DNA from: Planctomycetota bacterium
GTDB lineage: Bacteria; Planctomycetota; Planctomycetia; Pirellulales; PALSA-1355
Direction of reading: 5' to 3'
Assembly: GCA_003389325.1 (NCBI GenBank)
Contig: QQVE01000001.1
Coordinates: 142,168 to 206,167 of the forward strand
Length of the DNA: 64,000 nucleotides
Part shown: positions 1 through 7,610 of the stretch, one piece after another
How positions within the stretch are numbered: the stretch's first letter is position 1
How the letters are laid out: each line of letters starts with the position of its first letter
Made by a program: the position numbers and the translations under genes
Notes under the pieces: model-generated
Told to the model about the DNA's origin: nothing
Seen by the model: the letters and a program-made list of their open reading frames with translations, nothing else
The model's database searches: none

Positions 1-1
1 G

Positions 2-589
2 GGCATCGACTACGTGCTGCACTCGGCGACCAAGTACCTGGGCGGCCACAACGACCTGTTGGCCGGCGTCATCATCGGTCCGACCGACAAACTCGAGCCG
101 GTGCGGAAGCTGCGGGGTATCCTGGGCAGCGTCAACTCGCCGCACAACGTCTACCTGCTGGGGCGCGGTCTCAAGACGTTTGAGCTGCGCATGGAACGGC
201 ACAACGCCAACGGTCGGGCCGTGGCCGAGTTCCTGGCCTCGCATCCGCGCATCGAGCGAGTCTACTACCCCGGCCTGGAGACGCATCCCTACTACGACGT
301 GGCCAAGCGCACCATGCGGGGCTTTGGCGGGCTCGTGACGTTTCTGGTCAAGGACGCCGACTGGAAACAGACGGCAGCCGTCGTCGACGCGGTGCGCATT
401 CCGCGCATCGCGCCCAGCCTGGGGGGCGTCGAGTCGCTTATCGAGCAACCGCTGGTGATGAGCTACTACGAGTGCACGCCCGAGGAACGCCGTCAGTTCG
501 GCATTCCCGACAACATGATTCGGTTGTCCTGCGGCGTCGAAAACACCGAGGACCTGATCGCCGATCTTACGCAGGCTCTCGAACGATAG
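2..589 (+). CDS. Trans-sulfuration PLP enzyme, C-terminal part (cut by window edge)
   Basis: Open reading frame enters from the left edge in the frame beginning at base 2, so only the C-terminal 195 residues are visible. The segment HSATKYLGGHND carries the PLP-binding lysine (residue 11 of the visible part) in the context typical of the cystathionine gamma-synthase / beta-lyase / methionine gamma-lyase family (Cys/Met metabolism PLP enzymes). The later segments GLKTFELRMERH and APSLGGVESLIEQP are also family hallmarks. It is a paralogue, not a copy, of the gene at 1472-2650. The exact reaction cannot be told from this part. It lies upstream of the dehydrogenase on the same strand with a 56-base gap. 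Confidence 0.9.
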   Translation, partial: GIDYVLHSATKYLGGHNDLLAGVIIGPTDKLEPVRKLRGILGSVNSPHNVYLLGRGLKTFELRMERHNANGRAVAEFLASHPRIERVYYPGLETHPYYDVAKRTMRGFGGLVTFLVKDADWKQTAAVVDAVRIPRIAPSLGGVESLIEQPLVMSYYECTPEERRQFGIPDNMIRLSCGVENTEDLIADLTQALER

Positions 590-645
590 GCCGAGGCCAG
601 AATTCGACCGGCCTTTGATCACCTTCCTGCAGGACGCGAGCCGTC

Positions 646-1404
646 ATGCCCGAGCCCGATTTTGAGAACCGCACCGTACTGGTAACTGGTGGATCGCGCG
701 GTATTGGCCGGGCCTGCTGTGTGCGGCTGGCCCAAGCGGGGGCCCGCGTGGCCATCAACTACCACTCCCGGTCCGACGATGCACTCGAGGCCGCCAAGCT
801 GGTCGAAGCCGCCGGCGCCGAGGCGATGACGGTGCAAGCCAACGTGGCGGATCCCGGTTCGGTTGAGGCGATGGTGGCCGCGGTCAACGAGCGTCTTGGG
901 CCGATTGACATGCTGGTCAACAACGCCGGGGTATTCGAGTACGTCACGCACGAGTCGACGACGCTGGAGCACTGGCAGCGCACGATCGACGTGAACCTGA
1001 CCGGACTGTACCTGGTGACCTGGGCCGTGAAAGACCAGATGATCGAGCGCGGGTTCGGCCGCATTGTCAATATGTCGTCCATCTCTGCGCTCCGCGCGCG
1101 GCCTTACGGAATCGCCTATGCCGCCAGTAAGGCCGGCGTCGTGGCCTTTACCAAGAGTGCTTCGGATGCGCTCATTCCGTACAACATTCGCATCAACGCC
1201 GTCGCTCCGGGCTTGATCGATACGGAGATTCTGGAGGGGGTCGACCAGGCCACCCTGGACCGGATCGTGGCCGAGACTCCGATGAAGCGGATCGGCCAGA
1301 CGGACGAGATCGCCGACGTCGTGCATTTCCTGCTCAGCGAGGCGTCGCGGTTCATGATGGGTCAGGTGTTGGTCGCCAGCGGCGGACGCGTGATGCTACC
1401 CTAA
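646..1404 (+). CDS. Short-chain dehydrogenase/reductase (FabG-like)
   Basis: A 252-residue NAD(P)-dependent oxidoreductase of the classical SDR family. The cofactor motif TGGSRGIG is at residues 14-21, NNAG at 92-95, the catalytic serine in the SS pair at 144-145, and the YxxxK pair at Y158/K162. Length and motif spacing match 3-oxoacyl-ACP reductase-like enzymes, but many SDRs with other substrates look the same, so the substrate is unassigned. It is sandwiched between two trans-sulfuration PLP enzymes on the same strand, which hints at a role beside sulfur amino acid metabolism rather than in fatty acid synthesis. No other fatty-acid genes are nearby. Confidence 0.92.
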   Translation: MPEPDFENRTVLVTGGSRGIGRACCVRLAQAGARVAINYHSRSDDALEAAKLVEAAGAEAMTVQANVADPGSVEAMVAAVNERLGPIDMLVNNAGVFEYVTHESTTLEHWQRTIDVNLTGLYLVTWAVKDQMIERGFGRIVNMSSISALRARPYGIAYAASKAGVVAFTKSASDALIPYNIRINAVAPGLIDTEILEGVDQATLDRIVAETPMKRIGQTDEIADVVHFLLSEASRFMMGQVLVASGGRVMLP

Positions 1405-1471
1405 GCGTGCGGCGCGGCGAACCCATTGGTTTTTCAGCGCGTCGTTCCTACACTGACCGCTCTGTTTCCTC

Positions 1472-2650
1472 ATGCCCTCTCGCGCGAAAGTCGCCATGCA
1501 ATTCCGCACCCGAGCCATCCACGTCGGCAACGAACCCGATCCGCGCCCCGGCGCCGTAGTGCCGCCGATTCACCTGGCGGCCACGTACGTGCAGAACGAG
1601 GCCGGCGTGTTGCAGGAATTCGATTATTCGCGCACTGGTAACCCGACGCGAAAATCCTTCGAGGAGACGATCGCCGCATTGGAAGGCGGCACGCATGCGC
1701 TGGCTTTCGCATCCGGCATGGCCGCGACGACCTGTGCCATGATGTTACTGGCCAGTGGAGATCACGTCGTGGCCGGCAGCGACATCTACGGCGGCACGTA
1801 TCGACTGTTGCACAACGTGCTGGATCACTTCGGCATCGAGGTGTCGCTCGTGCGCGCCAGCGACGACCCCAAGCGCGTGGCCGAGGCCATGACGCCGCGC
1901 ACGAAGCTCGTGTGGATCGAATCGCCTGGCAATCCGCTGATGTCGATCACGGACATTGCCGCTTGCGCCGAAGTGGCCCACCAGGGAAGGGCGATCTTGG
2001 GCGTCGATAACACCTTTGCCACCCCGGCCCTGACGCGGCCGCTGGAACTGGGCGCCGATATCGTCATGCATTCGGCCACCAAGTACATCGGCGGTCACAG
2101 CGATCTGCTGGGCGGCGTGCTGGCCGTACGCGATGCCGAACTGGCCGAGCGATTGCACTTCGCCCAAAACGCCACCGGTGCCGTGATGGGGCCGCTGGAA
2201 TCGTATCTCTGCTCGCGCGGACTCAAGACGCTCGAGTTGCGTGTACGCGAGCAATCGCGCACCGCTTCGCGCCTGGCCGATTGGCTGGCCGCGGACAAGC
2301 GCATCGCTCGAGTCAACTATCCCGGCCGTCGCGAGCATCCCGGCCACGCGATTGCAGCCCGGCAAATGGACGGAGAATTCGGGGCCATGCTCAGCTTCGA
2401 GCTCAACGGCGACTTTGCCGCAGCTAAGCGTGTCGTGGAAGGCACGCGTCTGATTCGCCTGGCGGTGAGCCTGGGTGCGGTCGAATCCCTGCTGGAGCAG
2501 CCGGCTTCCATGTCCCACGCCAGCTACGCGCGTGAAGATCGCCTGGCGCACGGCATCACCGACGGGCTGATCCGTCTGTCGGTTGGCCTCGAAGCCTTCG
2601 AGGATCTTCGCGACGACCTCGATCAGGCGTTTGCCGACGCAATGGGTTGA
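1472..2650 (+). CDS. Trans-sulfuration PLP enzyme (cystathionine gamma-synthase/lyase family)
   Basis: A 392-residue full-length member of the Cys/Met metabolism PLP family, a cytosolic enzyme acting on cystathionine, homoserine esters or methionine. The N-terminal segment TRAIHVGNEPDP and the DYSRTGNPTR motif (51-60), which contributes phosphate and active-site contacts from the neighbouring subunit, are present. The PLP lysine is K204 in HSATKYIGGH. SLGAVESLLEQPASMSH near the C-terminus is the usual substrate carboxylate region. An in-frame ATG at 1496 (Met9, before QFRTRAIHVG) is an equally good start by homology of the N-terminus. The family does not allow gamma-synthase, gamma-lyase and beta-lyase to be told apart by eye. 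Confidence 0.92.
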   Translation: MPSRAKVAMQFRTRAIHVGNEPDPRPGAVVPPIHLAATYVQNEAGVLQEFDYSRTGNPTRKSFEETIAALEGGTHALAFASGMAATTCAMMLLASGDHVVAGSDIYGGTYRLLHNVLDHFGIEVSLVRASDDPKRVAEAMTPRTKLVWIESPGNPLMSITDIAACAEVAHQGRAILGVDNTFATPALTRPLELGADIVMHSATKYIGGHSDLLGGVLAVRDAELAERLHFAQNATGAVMGPLESYLCSRGLKTLELRVREQSRTASRLADWLAADKRIARVNYPGRREHPGHAIAARQMDGEFGAMLSFELNGDFAAAKRVVEGTRLIRLAVSLGAVESLLEQPASMSHASYAREDRLAHGITDGLIRLSVGLEAFEDLRDDLDQAFADAMG

Positions 2651-2851
2651 GCTGTCTCCTGAAAACCGCAGCTCGCGGTAGCAGGTCGTTGCTAGCGCCA
2701 GCATTGCAGCATCGTGCGGGTGAGCTGGGAAGGGTTTTCCGGTTTTGTTGAATTTTCTGTCTGAGCGAGGCCGATAACCGATGGCAAGTTTGCGGGCGCT
2801 CGCGCGCCCCGAGCGTTTGGCAGGGGGGAGGCTTATGATCACAGGTTCGCG

Positions 2852-4144
2852 ATGCGCTGCTCGACCGTCACATGCCTGGCTGGCGCTGCCGTCTGCTTGT
2901 GCGCGGCGCTGGCCGTCGAGAACGCGTCGGCGCAAGTCTTTCGCTACGCGGCAAAGCCCCGAGCCGGCAACGCCGCGCTGAACTTTGCCGATTCAGATGC
3001 CCCGCCGCTGCCGCTATCCGACGCGGCGTCTCCTGCCGGCTGGCCGGGCGGCGGGAACCTGCTAACGGCGAACGCCGAATCGATTCCGCCTGGCGAGTCG
3101 GTTGACCCATTCGGATCCGATTGGCCGCCGGCAGTTCCGGGCCAGGAGTATCGGACGCAGGATACCTACGACACCTACGACATCACACCCGACGCCCCGA
3201 TTGAGCCTGAGTTGACCGGCGAACCGTTTCTCCAACCGGTACCGCAGTCCGCCGGTCCAGGTGCGTGTACCGCGGCGAGTTGTGGTGCTCCGTGCACTTG
3301 CCGCCGGTGTTACTTGAGGCACTGGGGTAGCAACTTCCGTCACGTGGCCCGGTCGGGTGCCTTTGGCGAGAACTTTACGCTCTTCACGGGCAAGCAGGGC
3401 TTCAAGGGCCCCGTCGATCTGGGCGTCAACGGCAACTTCGGCTTTCACGGCGGCGGCAACTGGGGCATGCCGTTCATCGACGTGTGGGGATTGGGTTACC
3501 AGATCGGCGCGGATTTCATCGTCAGCGACTTCGAAGGCCGCAGCGGCCCGCTCGGGCATCGCCGTACACAGTTGTTTGCCACGACGGGACTCTTCCGCCG
3601 GGCGGCGGGCGAGCGCGGCCTGCAAGGGGGCTGTGTGGTCGACTACCTGCGCGACGACTTCTACATTCAGATGGATCTCGTGCAGGTCCGCGCCGAGGCC
3701 AGCTACTTCTATCACGGACACGACATCGGATTCTGGGGTGCGTTTCACACAAACACCACGACCCACGTCGGCTCGACTCCGATTACCGGGCAGCAGACGT
3801 TCAGCTACCAGACCGTCGACCAGTACAACCTTTTCTACCGCTATCAATTCTGCAACGGCACGTTCTGCCGCACTTGGTTCGGCCTGAGCGGCTTCGGCGA
3901 CGGCATCTTCGGCAGCGATGCGACGGTGCGCGTCAGCGAGCGGATTGGCTTGCTGGCCACTTACAACTACCTGCTGCCAAAGGGCGACCAGGGCGTTCCG
4001 AAGAACGTTGAGGAGTCGTGGAACTTGACGATCAGCCTCGTCTGGTATCCCGGTTACAAGCGTCGTGACAGTTGGGTCAACCCATATCGCCCGCTATTCT
4101 ACGTGGCGGACAACGGCTGGATGATGACGCGGCAGGCCAATTGA
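2852..4144 (+). CDS. Secreted beta-rich protein, probable outer-membrane barrel
   Basis: A 430-residue protein beginning with a clear Sec signal peptide (hydrophobic run LAGAAVCLCAALAV, cleavage expected after NASA near residue 27). After a Pro-rich stretch of about 100 residues there is a Cys cluster (CTAASCGAPCTCRRC, about residues 132-146). The rest alternates hydrophobic and aromatic residues in short Gly-bounded strands (for example FGFHGGGNWGMPFIDVWG), as in beta-barrel proteins, and ends in an aromatic-rich segment. It resembles planctomycete-specific uncharacterised outer-surface families (possibly DUF6666), but I cannot confirm the family. The four-Cys cluster beside the barrel-like part is unusual and could form disulfides. 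Confidence 0.75.
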   Translation: MRCSTVTCLAGAAVCLCAALAVENASAQVFRYAAKPRAGNAALNFADSDAPPLPLSDAASPAGWPGGGNLLTANAESIPPGESVDPFGSDWPPAVPGQEYRTQDTYDTYDITPDAPIEPELTGEPFLQPVPQSAGPGACTAASCGAPCTCRRCYLRHWGSNFRHVARSGAFGENFTLFTGKQGFKGPVDLGVNGNFGFHGGGNWGMPFIDVWGLGYQIGADFIVSDFEGRSGPLGHRRTQLFATTGLFRRAAGERGLQGGCVVDYLRDDFYIQMDLVQVRAEASYFYHGHDIGFWGAFHTNTTTHVGSTPITGQQTFSYQTVDQYNLFYRYQFCNGTFCRTWFGLSGFGDGIFGSDATVRVSERIGLLATYNYLLPKGDQGVPKNVEESWNLTISLVWYPGYKRRDSWVNPYRPLFYVADNGWMMTRQAN

Positions 4145-4147
4145 TCG

Positions 4148-5032
4148 CTACGACGTGTGTTTCCAACCTGCAGCCTCTTCGCCGTCGAGGCGTAGCGTAA
4201 GGCACTTCGCGCTGCCGCCTGCCTTGACGAACTCGTCAAGCGGCGTTTCGCGGCACGTGAATCCACGCTTGCCGAGCGCGTCGTGCAGTTTCGGGCAGCC
4301 CGTGTTGGTGACTACCGTACGCCCCACCACGACGGCGTTGCACGCGAACCGTCGGGCCTCGTCGGCGTCCACTTCAATCAGCTCGTCAACCGCTTCCTTT
4401 AGCGCCCGCCGTCCGTACTCATCGAAAGCGCCCGGAAAGTAGATAGCAACGCCAGGCGCCAGCGGACAAAAACACGTGTCGAGGTGGTAGTAGTAAGGGT
4501 CGACCAGTTCGAGCGGGATCACGCGGCAGGCGAACATGGCACCGATCTGCTGATGGCCGTGTACGTCGCTACGGATGCGATAGCCGGCAAAAAGCGTATC
4601 GCCGCAGAATAGGGCGTCGCCTGCCCCCTCGAAGTACACCCCCTCGACGATCTGGTGGATCGTGAAACCTGCCGACTTGAGCCAGGCTTCGTTGTAAGCT
4701 TCTTCGCCCTGTCGCTCTGCGTGGCGAAACCGCGACAGCACGGCGTGGTTCCGGTAAATCATCGCCGCGTTGGCCGTGAACACCAGATCGGGAAGCCCCT
4801 CCACCGGTTTCAGCAGTAGCGTCTGTGCACCGGCGTCGTGCAGCGTGCTGCGGAGCGAGTTCCATTGCAGCACCGCGAGTCCGTGATCGGCCTGCTTGTG
4901 GCGGCTCATCCAAGGATTGATTTCGTACTCGATCCCGTAGAAGTCGGGCGGGCACATCAAGATCTGCGGCTCGCCACGATTGGGCTCGTACACGGTCGAA
5001 GGCCGGTTGCGTGGCGGTGGCGAAGGCATCAT
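4148..5032 (-). CDS. Arginine dihydrolase-like enzyme (amidinotransferase superfamily, ArgZ type)
   Basis: A 294-residue guanidino-group-modifying enzyme. Met1 (5032) is chosen because its ATG overlaps the upstream gene's TGA as ATGA, and because homology begins soon after, at QILMCPPDFYGIEYEINPWM. Expected catalytic residues are visible: E135 in YFEGAGD, H183 in YYHLDT and C277 in GGSAKCLTL. At residues 81-88 the sequence is PDLVFTAN. An Asn here (N88), where deiminases and dimethylarginine hydrolases carry Asp, is the feature reported for cyanobacterial ArgZ/AgrE arginine dihydrolases, which convert arginine to ornithine, ammonia and CO2. The coupled neighbour is a TIGR00300-type ornithine cyclodeaminase, so arginine as substrate is the best inference. 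A dimethylarginine or other guanidino substrate is the alternative. Confidence 0.85.
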   Translation of the reverse strand: MMPSPPPRNRPSTVYEPNRGEPQILMCPPDFYGIEYEINPWMSRHKQADHGLAVLQWNSLRSTLHDAGAQTLLLKPVEGLPDLVFTANAAMIYRNHAVLSRFRHAERQGEEAYNEAWLKSAGFTIHQIVEGVYFEGAGDALFCGDTLFAGYRIRSDVHGHQQIGAMFACRVIPLELVDPYYYHLDTCFCPLAPGVAIYFPGAFDEYGRRALKEAVDELIEVDADEARRFACNAVVVGRTVVTNTGCPKLHDALGKRGFTCRETPLDEFVKAGGSAKCLTLRLDGEEAAGWKHTS

Positions 5033-6297
5033 TGGCCGCACTCCAGCGCATCGAGTTCGAGCGCCAGCGATCGCAAGAACGGCTCGACGTCGGTGACCAG
5101 CCCGACGGTCTGAAACGACCCGCGATCGGAAAGCTTGATGACGGTTGAAGGGTTGATGTCCACGCACACGACTTTCACCCAAGCCGGCAACAGGTTGCCG
5201 ACGGCGATGGAATGCAGCGTGGTAGCGATCATCAGGCAAAAGGATACGCCGGCGATCTTCTCTCGCATCTGGCGCTGCGCTTCGAGCGCGTCGGTGACGA
5301 CCTCGGGCAGCGGCCCGTCGTCGCGGATGCTGCCGGCCAGTAGAAAGTCGACGTCGTGCTGGACGCACTCGTACATGATGCCCGAGGTGAGCACGCCGTC
5401 AGCGACCGCCCGGCGAATGCCGCCTGCCCGGCGGATGCGGTTGATGGCTCGCAGATGGTGTTCGTGTCCGGCTTCCGTGATGTCGCCCCGCTCGAGGTGT
5501 ACGCCCAGGCTCGTGCCGAACAACGCCTGCTCGATATCGTGCGTGGCCAGTGCGTTTCCGGCGAACAGCAAATCGACGTATCCTCCCCGTACCAGGCGGC
5601 AGAGGTGTTCGTCGCTACCGGTGTGCACGATGGCGGGTCCGCCCACCAGTAGCGAGCGACCGCCTTCGCGGCGGTTCTTGAACAGCTCGTTGGCGATCTG
5701 ACGGATGGCCACGCCCTTGGGCTTTTCGGTGCTGACTCCGCTGGACATGAACTCGAAGCCCTCACGCTCGCTCGAGCGCTGATGGGGAAGCACGCGCACG
5801 CCGCCGTGTCCGACCACGAAGAGCGCGCCTGCCGTCACGTCGGACATCGGCACGCAGCGCGCCTCGCTGGCGGCGGTATCGACGGCGACACCACAATCCA
5901 TTTCCTGGTTGGACACTTCCACCCAGCGACCGGCGATCCGCACCTCGGTGCGCTGGTTCGTGGAACTGTAGAATCCCTCGGGAAACGCGCCGTCCATGTC
6001 GGCGGCGACCAAGCGGCAGTCTTGCTGGGCCGTGGGCACCGCGCCGTGGTCGCTGATCTGGGCCAGGATCTCTTCCAATCGTTGGCTGCTCGTGGCCGTC
6101 ACCTCGACCAGCGCGAAGCTGGGATCGCTGCGAGCCTGCCCGATGGCGATTTTCTTCACGCGAAACGTGCCGCCAGCGGCCGTGATCTGGTCGAGCACCT
6201 TGGGCAGGATGAGGCTATCGATGATGTGCCCGGCGATCTCGACATCTTCGACGAACTCGACGGGGGTCTGCTTTTCGCTTGCGTGGGGGGCGTTCAT
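5029..6297 (-). CDS. Ornithine cyclodeaminase-like protein (TIGR00300, LOR/SDH-type domain)
   Basis: A 422-residue protein of the TIGR00300 family, found in archaea, as the C-terminal half of cyanobacterial AgrE and, in part, in eukaryotic LOR/SDH proteins. Members studied in archaea and cyanobacteria form proline from ornithine with loss of ammonia, using bound NAD. N-terminal about 110 residues: a small domain (HIIDSLILPKVLDQI) that handles the ligand. Middle and C-terminal parts: NMEDC-like segment SNQEMDCGVAV and a Rossmann-like portion with LLVGGPAIVHTGS, VDLLFAGNALATHD and KVVCVDINPSTVIKL. It is the first gene of a two-gene operon whose second gene, the ArgZ-like hydrolase, starts inside its stop codon. 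It is divergent from the gene at 6507. Confidence 0.85.
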   Translation of the reverse strand: MNAPHASEKQTPVEFVEDVEIAGHIIDSLILPKVLDQITAAGGTFRVKKIAIGQARSDPSFALVEVTATSSQRLEEILAQISDHGAVPTAQQDCRLVAADMDGAFPEGFYSSTNQRTEVRIAGRWVEVSNQEMDCGVAVDTAASEARCVPMSDVTAGALFVVGHGGVRVLPHQRSSEREGFEFMSSGVSTEKPKGVAIRQIANELFKNRREGGRSLLVGGPAIVHTGSDEHLCRLVRGGYVDLLFAGNALATHDIEQALFGTSLGVHLERGDITEAGHEHHLRAINRIRRAGGIRRAVADGVLTSGIMYECVQHDVDFLLAGSIRDDGPLPEVVTDALEAQRQMREKIAGVSFCLMIATTLHSIAVGNLLPAWVKVVCVDINPSTVIKLSDRGSFQTVGLVTDVEPFLRSLALELDALECGQ

Positions 6298-6406
6298 GAC
6301 GGGTTTCTCGCGGAACCTCCGCCGCGGTGGCCGGCGACGGTCAACGCGGCGCGAACGGGGATATCGGCCGCTGAATTGTACGGCCCTGGGTCAGAATGGG
6401 GATGCC

Positions 6407-6435
6407 TTTCCAGCGCCGGCGGGAGCCTTTATACT
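6407..6435 (+). promoter_or_regulatory. Candidate sigma70-type promoter for the charged disordered protein
   Basis: TTTCCA at 6407-6412 (4 of 6 matches to TTGACA) and TATACT at 6430-6435 (5 of 6 matches to TATAAT) are separated by 17 bases. This would give a leader of roughly 65 bases before the ATG at 6507. It is in the divergent region between two genes. A transcription start is not demonstrated. Confidence 0.45.
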
Positions 6436-6506
6436 ACAAGTGCTTATCACGAAAGACGTACCGCAACGGCCCCGCGCCGCACAAGCTGCGAATTCCTGGA
6501 AGGTAT

Positions 6507-7550
6507 ATGAGCTCATCTGACCATTGGGGCTCCCTCGCCTCATCGTTGGGGGCTGACGCCCCGCCCGAGGCTCCCGAAGAAGCCCGAAAGCCGACTCCCA
6601 CCGCGCCCCCGCCGCGTCCACCGCGCGAGAAAAAGCCCCAGCCACCGCGTCCGCAGACCAACTGGTCGGACGTCGCCAGCAACCTGGGGATCGATTCGCC
6701 ACCGGAGGAACCCGCGGCTGAGAAGCCAACTGCCAAGGCCCCGAAGCGCGAGCGCGAGAAGTCTGAGCCTGCGGCCGTGGAACCGCCGGCGACACCGTCA
6801 TCGAAATCTCGCATCGTCGAGGCGGAACTCAAGCCTGACGAGGCCACGGCATCTTCGGCCGACGAGGAATTCGCCGCCGTCGAGTACACCGAAGAAGAAG
6901 TTGTCGACGTCGAATTGATCGAAACTGAGTCGGAACCAACCCCATCGGCCGAGAAGGAGTCAGGCGGACGCAAACGCCGTCGTCGTCGCCGAGGAGGTCG
7001 CCGTTCGCGCCGCGACCGCGAAGAGCGCGAAGCGAGCGCCGACCCCGACGATTCCGCCGAAGCCAACGACTCGACCGAAGCGGGCGCCCCGGAATCGCTT
7101 GAAGCCTTGCTCGACGTGGACCCCCTGGCCGACCTGGACATCGACGATGAGCCGGAGGAAGGGGAAGAAAGTGCCAGCGAAGAGCCTCCACAACGGGAGC
7201 GAAAGGGCCGCCGCCGCCGGCGACGCCGCGGGCGCGGTCGTCCGAGCGAAGAAGAGGCAACGACCAACGATGACGATGACGATGACGACGACGAGACGGG
7301 CCTCGACGATACGCTCGAGGATTCCGAGGAAGTCGAGGACGAGTCCGACGAAGCGGCAACGACCTCGGGCCGCAAGTCTTCGGAAAAGAACAGCCATCGC
7401 GCGATTCCCTCCTGGGACGATGCCATCGGCGTGATCATCGCGACGAACATGGAGTCCCGTGCCAAGAACCCCAAGTCGGGATCGCCGCGCGGGCGAGGAC
7501 GCGGACGCGGCCGGGGAGGCTCACGCGGCAACGGTCAGCGGCGAAACTAG
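6507..7550 (+). CDS. Highly charged, mostly disordered protein with duplicated Trp motif and Arg-rich blocks
   Basis: A 347-residue protein starting at the ATG preceded by GGAAGG (4 bases away). The same frame runs open upstream to 6396, but that part lacks protein character. Nearly all of it is low complexity: acidic stretches, an eight-Asp run (codons 7269-7292), and three Arg-rich blocks (about residues 156-170, 228-242 and an RG-repeat tail at 328-340). Two short N-terminal segments repeat: HWGSLASSLGADAPPE (6-21) and NWSDVASNLGIDSPPE (52-67). The only other ordered-looking piece is IPSWDDAIGVIIATNMESR (300-318). Arg/Gly-rich and acidic tails suggest RNA or ribosome contact, as in RNase E-type scaffolds, but no enzymatic domain is present. 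Function unknown. Confidence 0.8.
   Translation: MSSSDHWGSLASSLGADAPPEAPEEARKPTPTAPPPRPPREKKPQPPRPQTNWSDVASNLGIDSPPEEPAAEKPTAKAPKREREKSEPAAVEPPATPSSKSRIVEAELKPDEATASSADEEFAAVEYTEEEVVDVELIETESEPTPSAEKESGGRKRRRRRRGGRRSRRDREEREASADPDDSAEANDSTEAGAPESLEALLDVDPLADLDIDDEPEEGEESASEEPPQRERKGRRRRRRRGRGRPSEEEATTNDDDDDDDDETGLDDTLEDSEEVEDESDEAATTSGRKSSEKNSHRAIPSWDDAIGVIIATNMESRAKNPKSGSPRGRGRGRGRGGSRGNGQRRN
7269..7292 (+). repeat. GAT/GAC trinucleotide run encoding eight aspartates
   Basis: Eight consecutive Asp codons, alternating GAT and GAC at first and then GAC only, inside the disordered protein gene. Such runs are prone to length change by slippage. No frame effect is seen here. Confidence 0.85.
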
Positions 7551-7610
7551 CAGTTCTGCCCGGGAAGCCATTCGCCGGGCGCCATGAAAGTGCACGGCGA
7601 AGGTGGGGTC

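Noticed and set aside
1745..2935. A 396-residue minus-strand frame
   Set aside because: It is antisense to the trans-sulfuration enzyme gene, with Arg/Gly/His bias and no domain; the plus-strand enzyme is clear.
6434..7531. A 365-residue Ser/Arg-rich minus-strand frame
   Set aside because: It is the antisense of the disordered charged protein, where GAC/GAT and CGC codons read as Ser/Arg/Pro; there is no independent protein signal.
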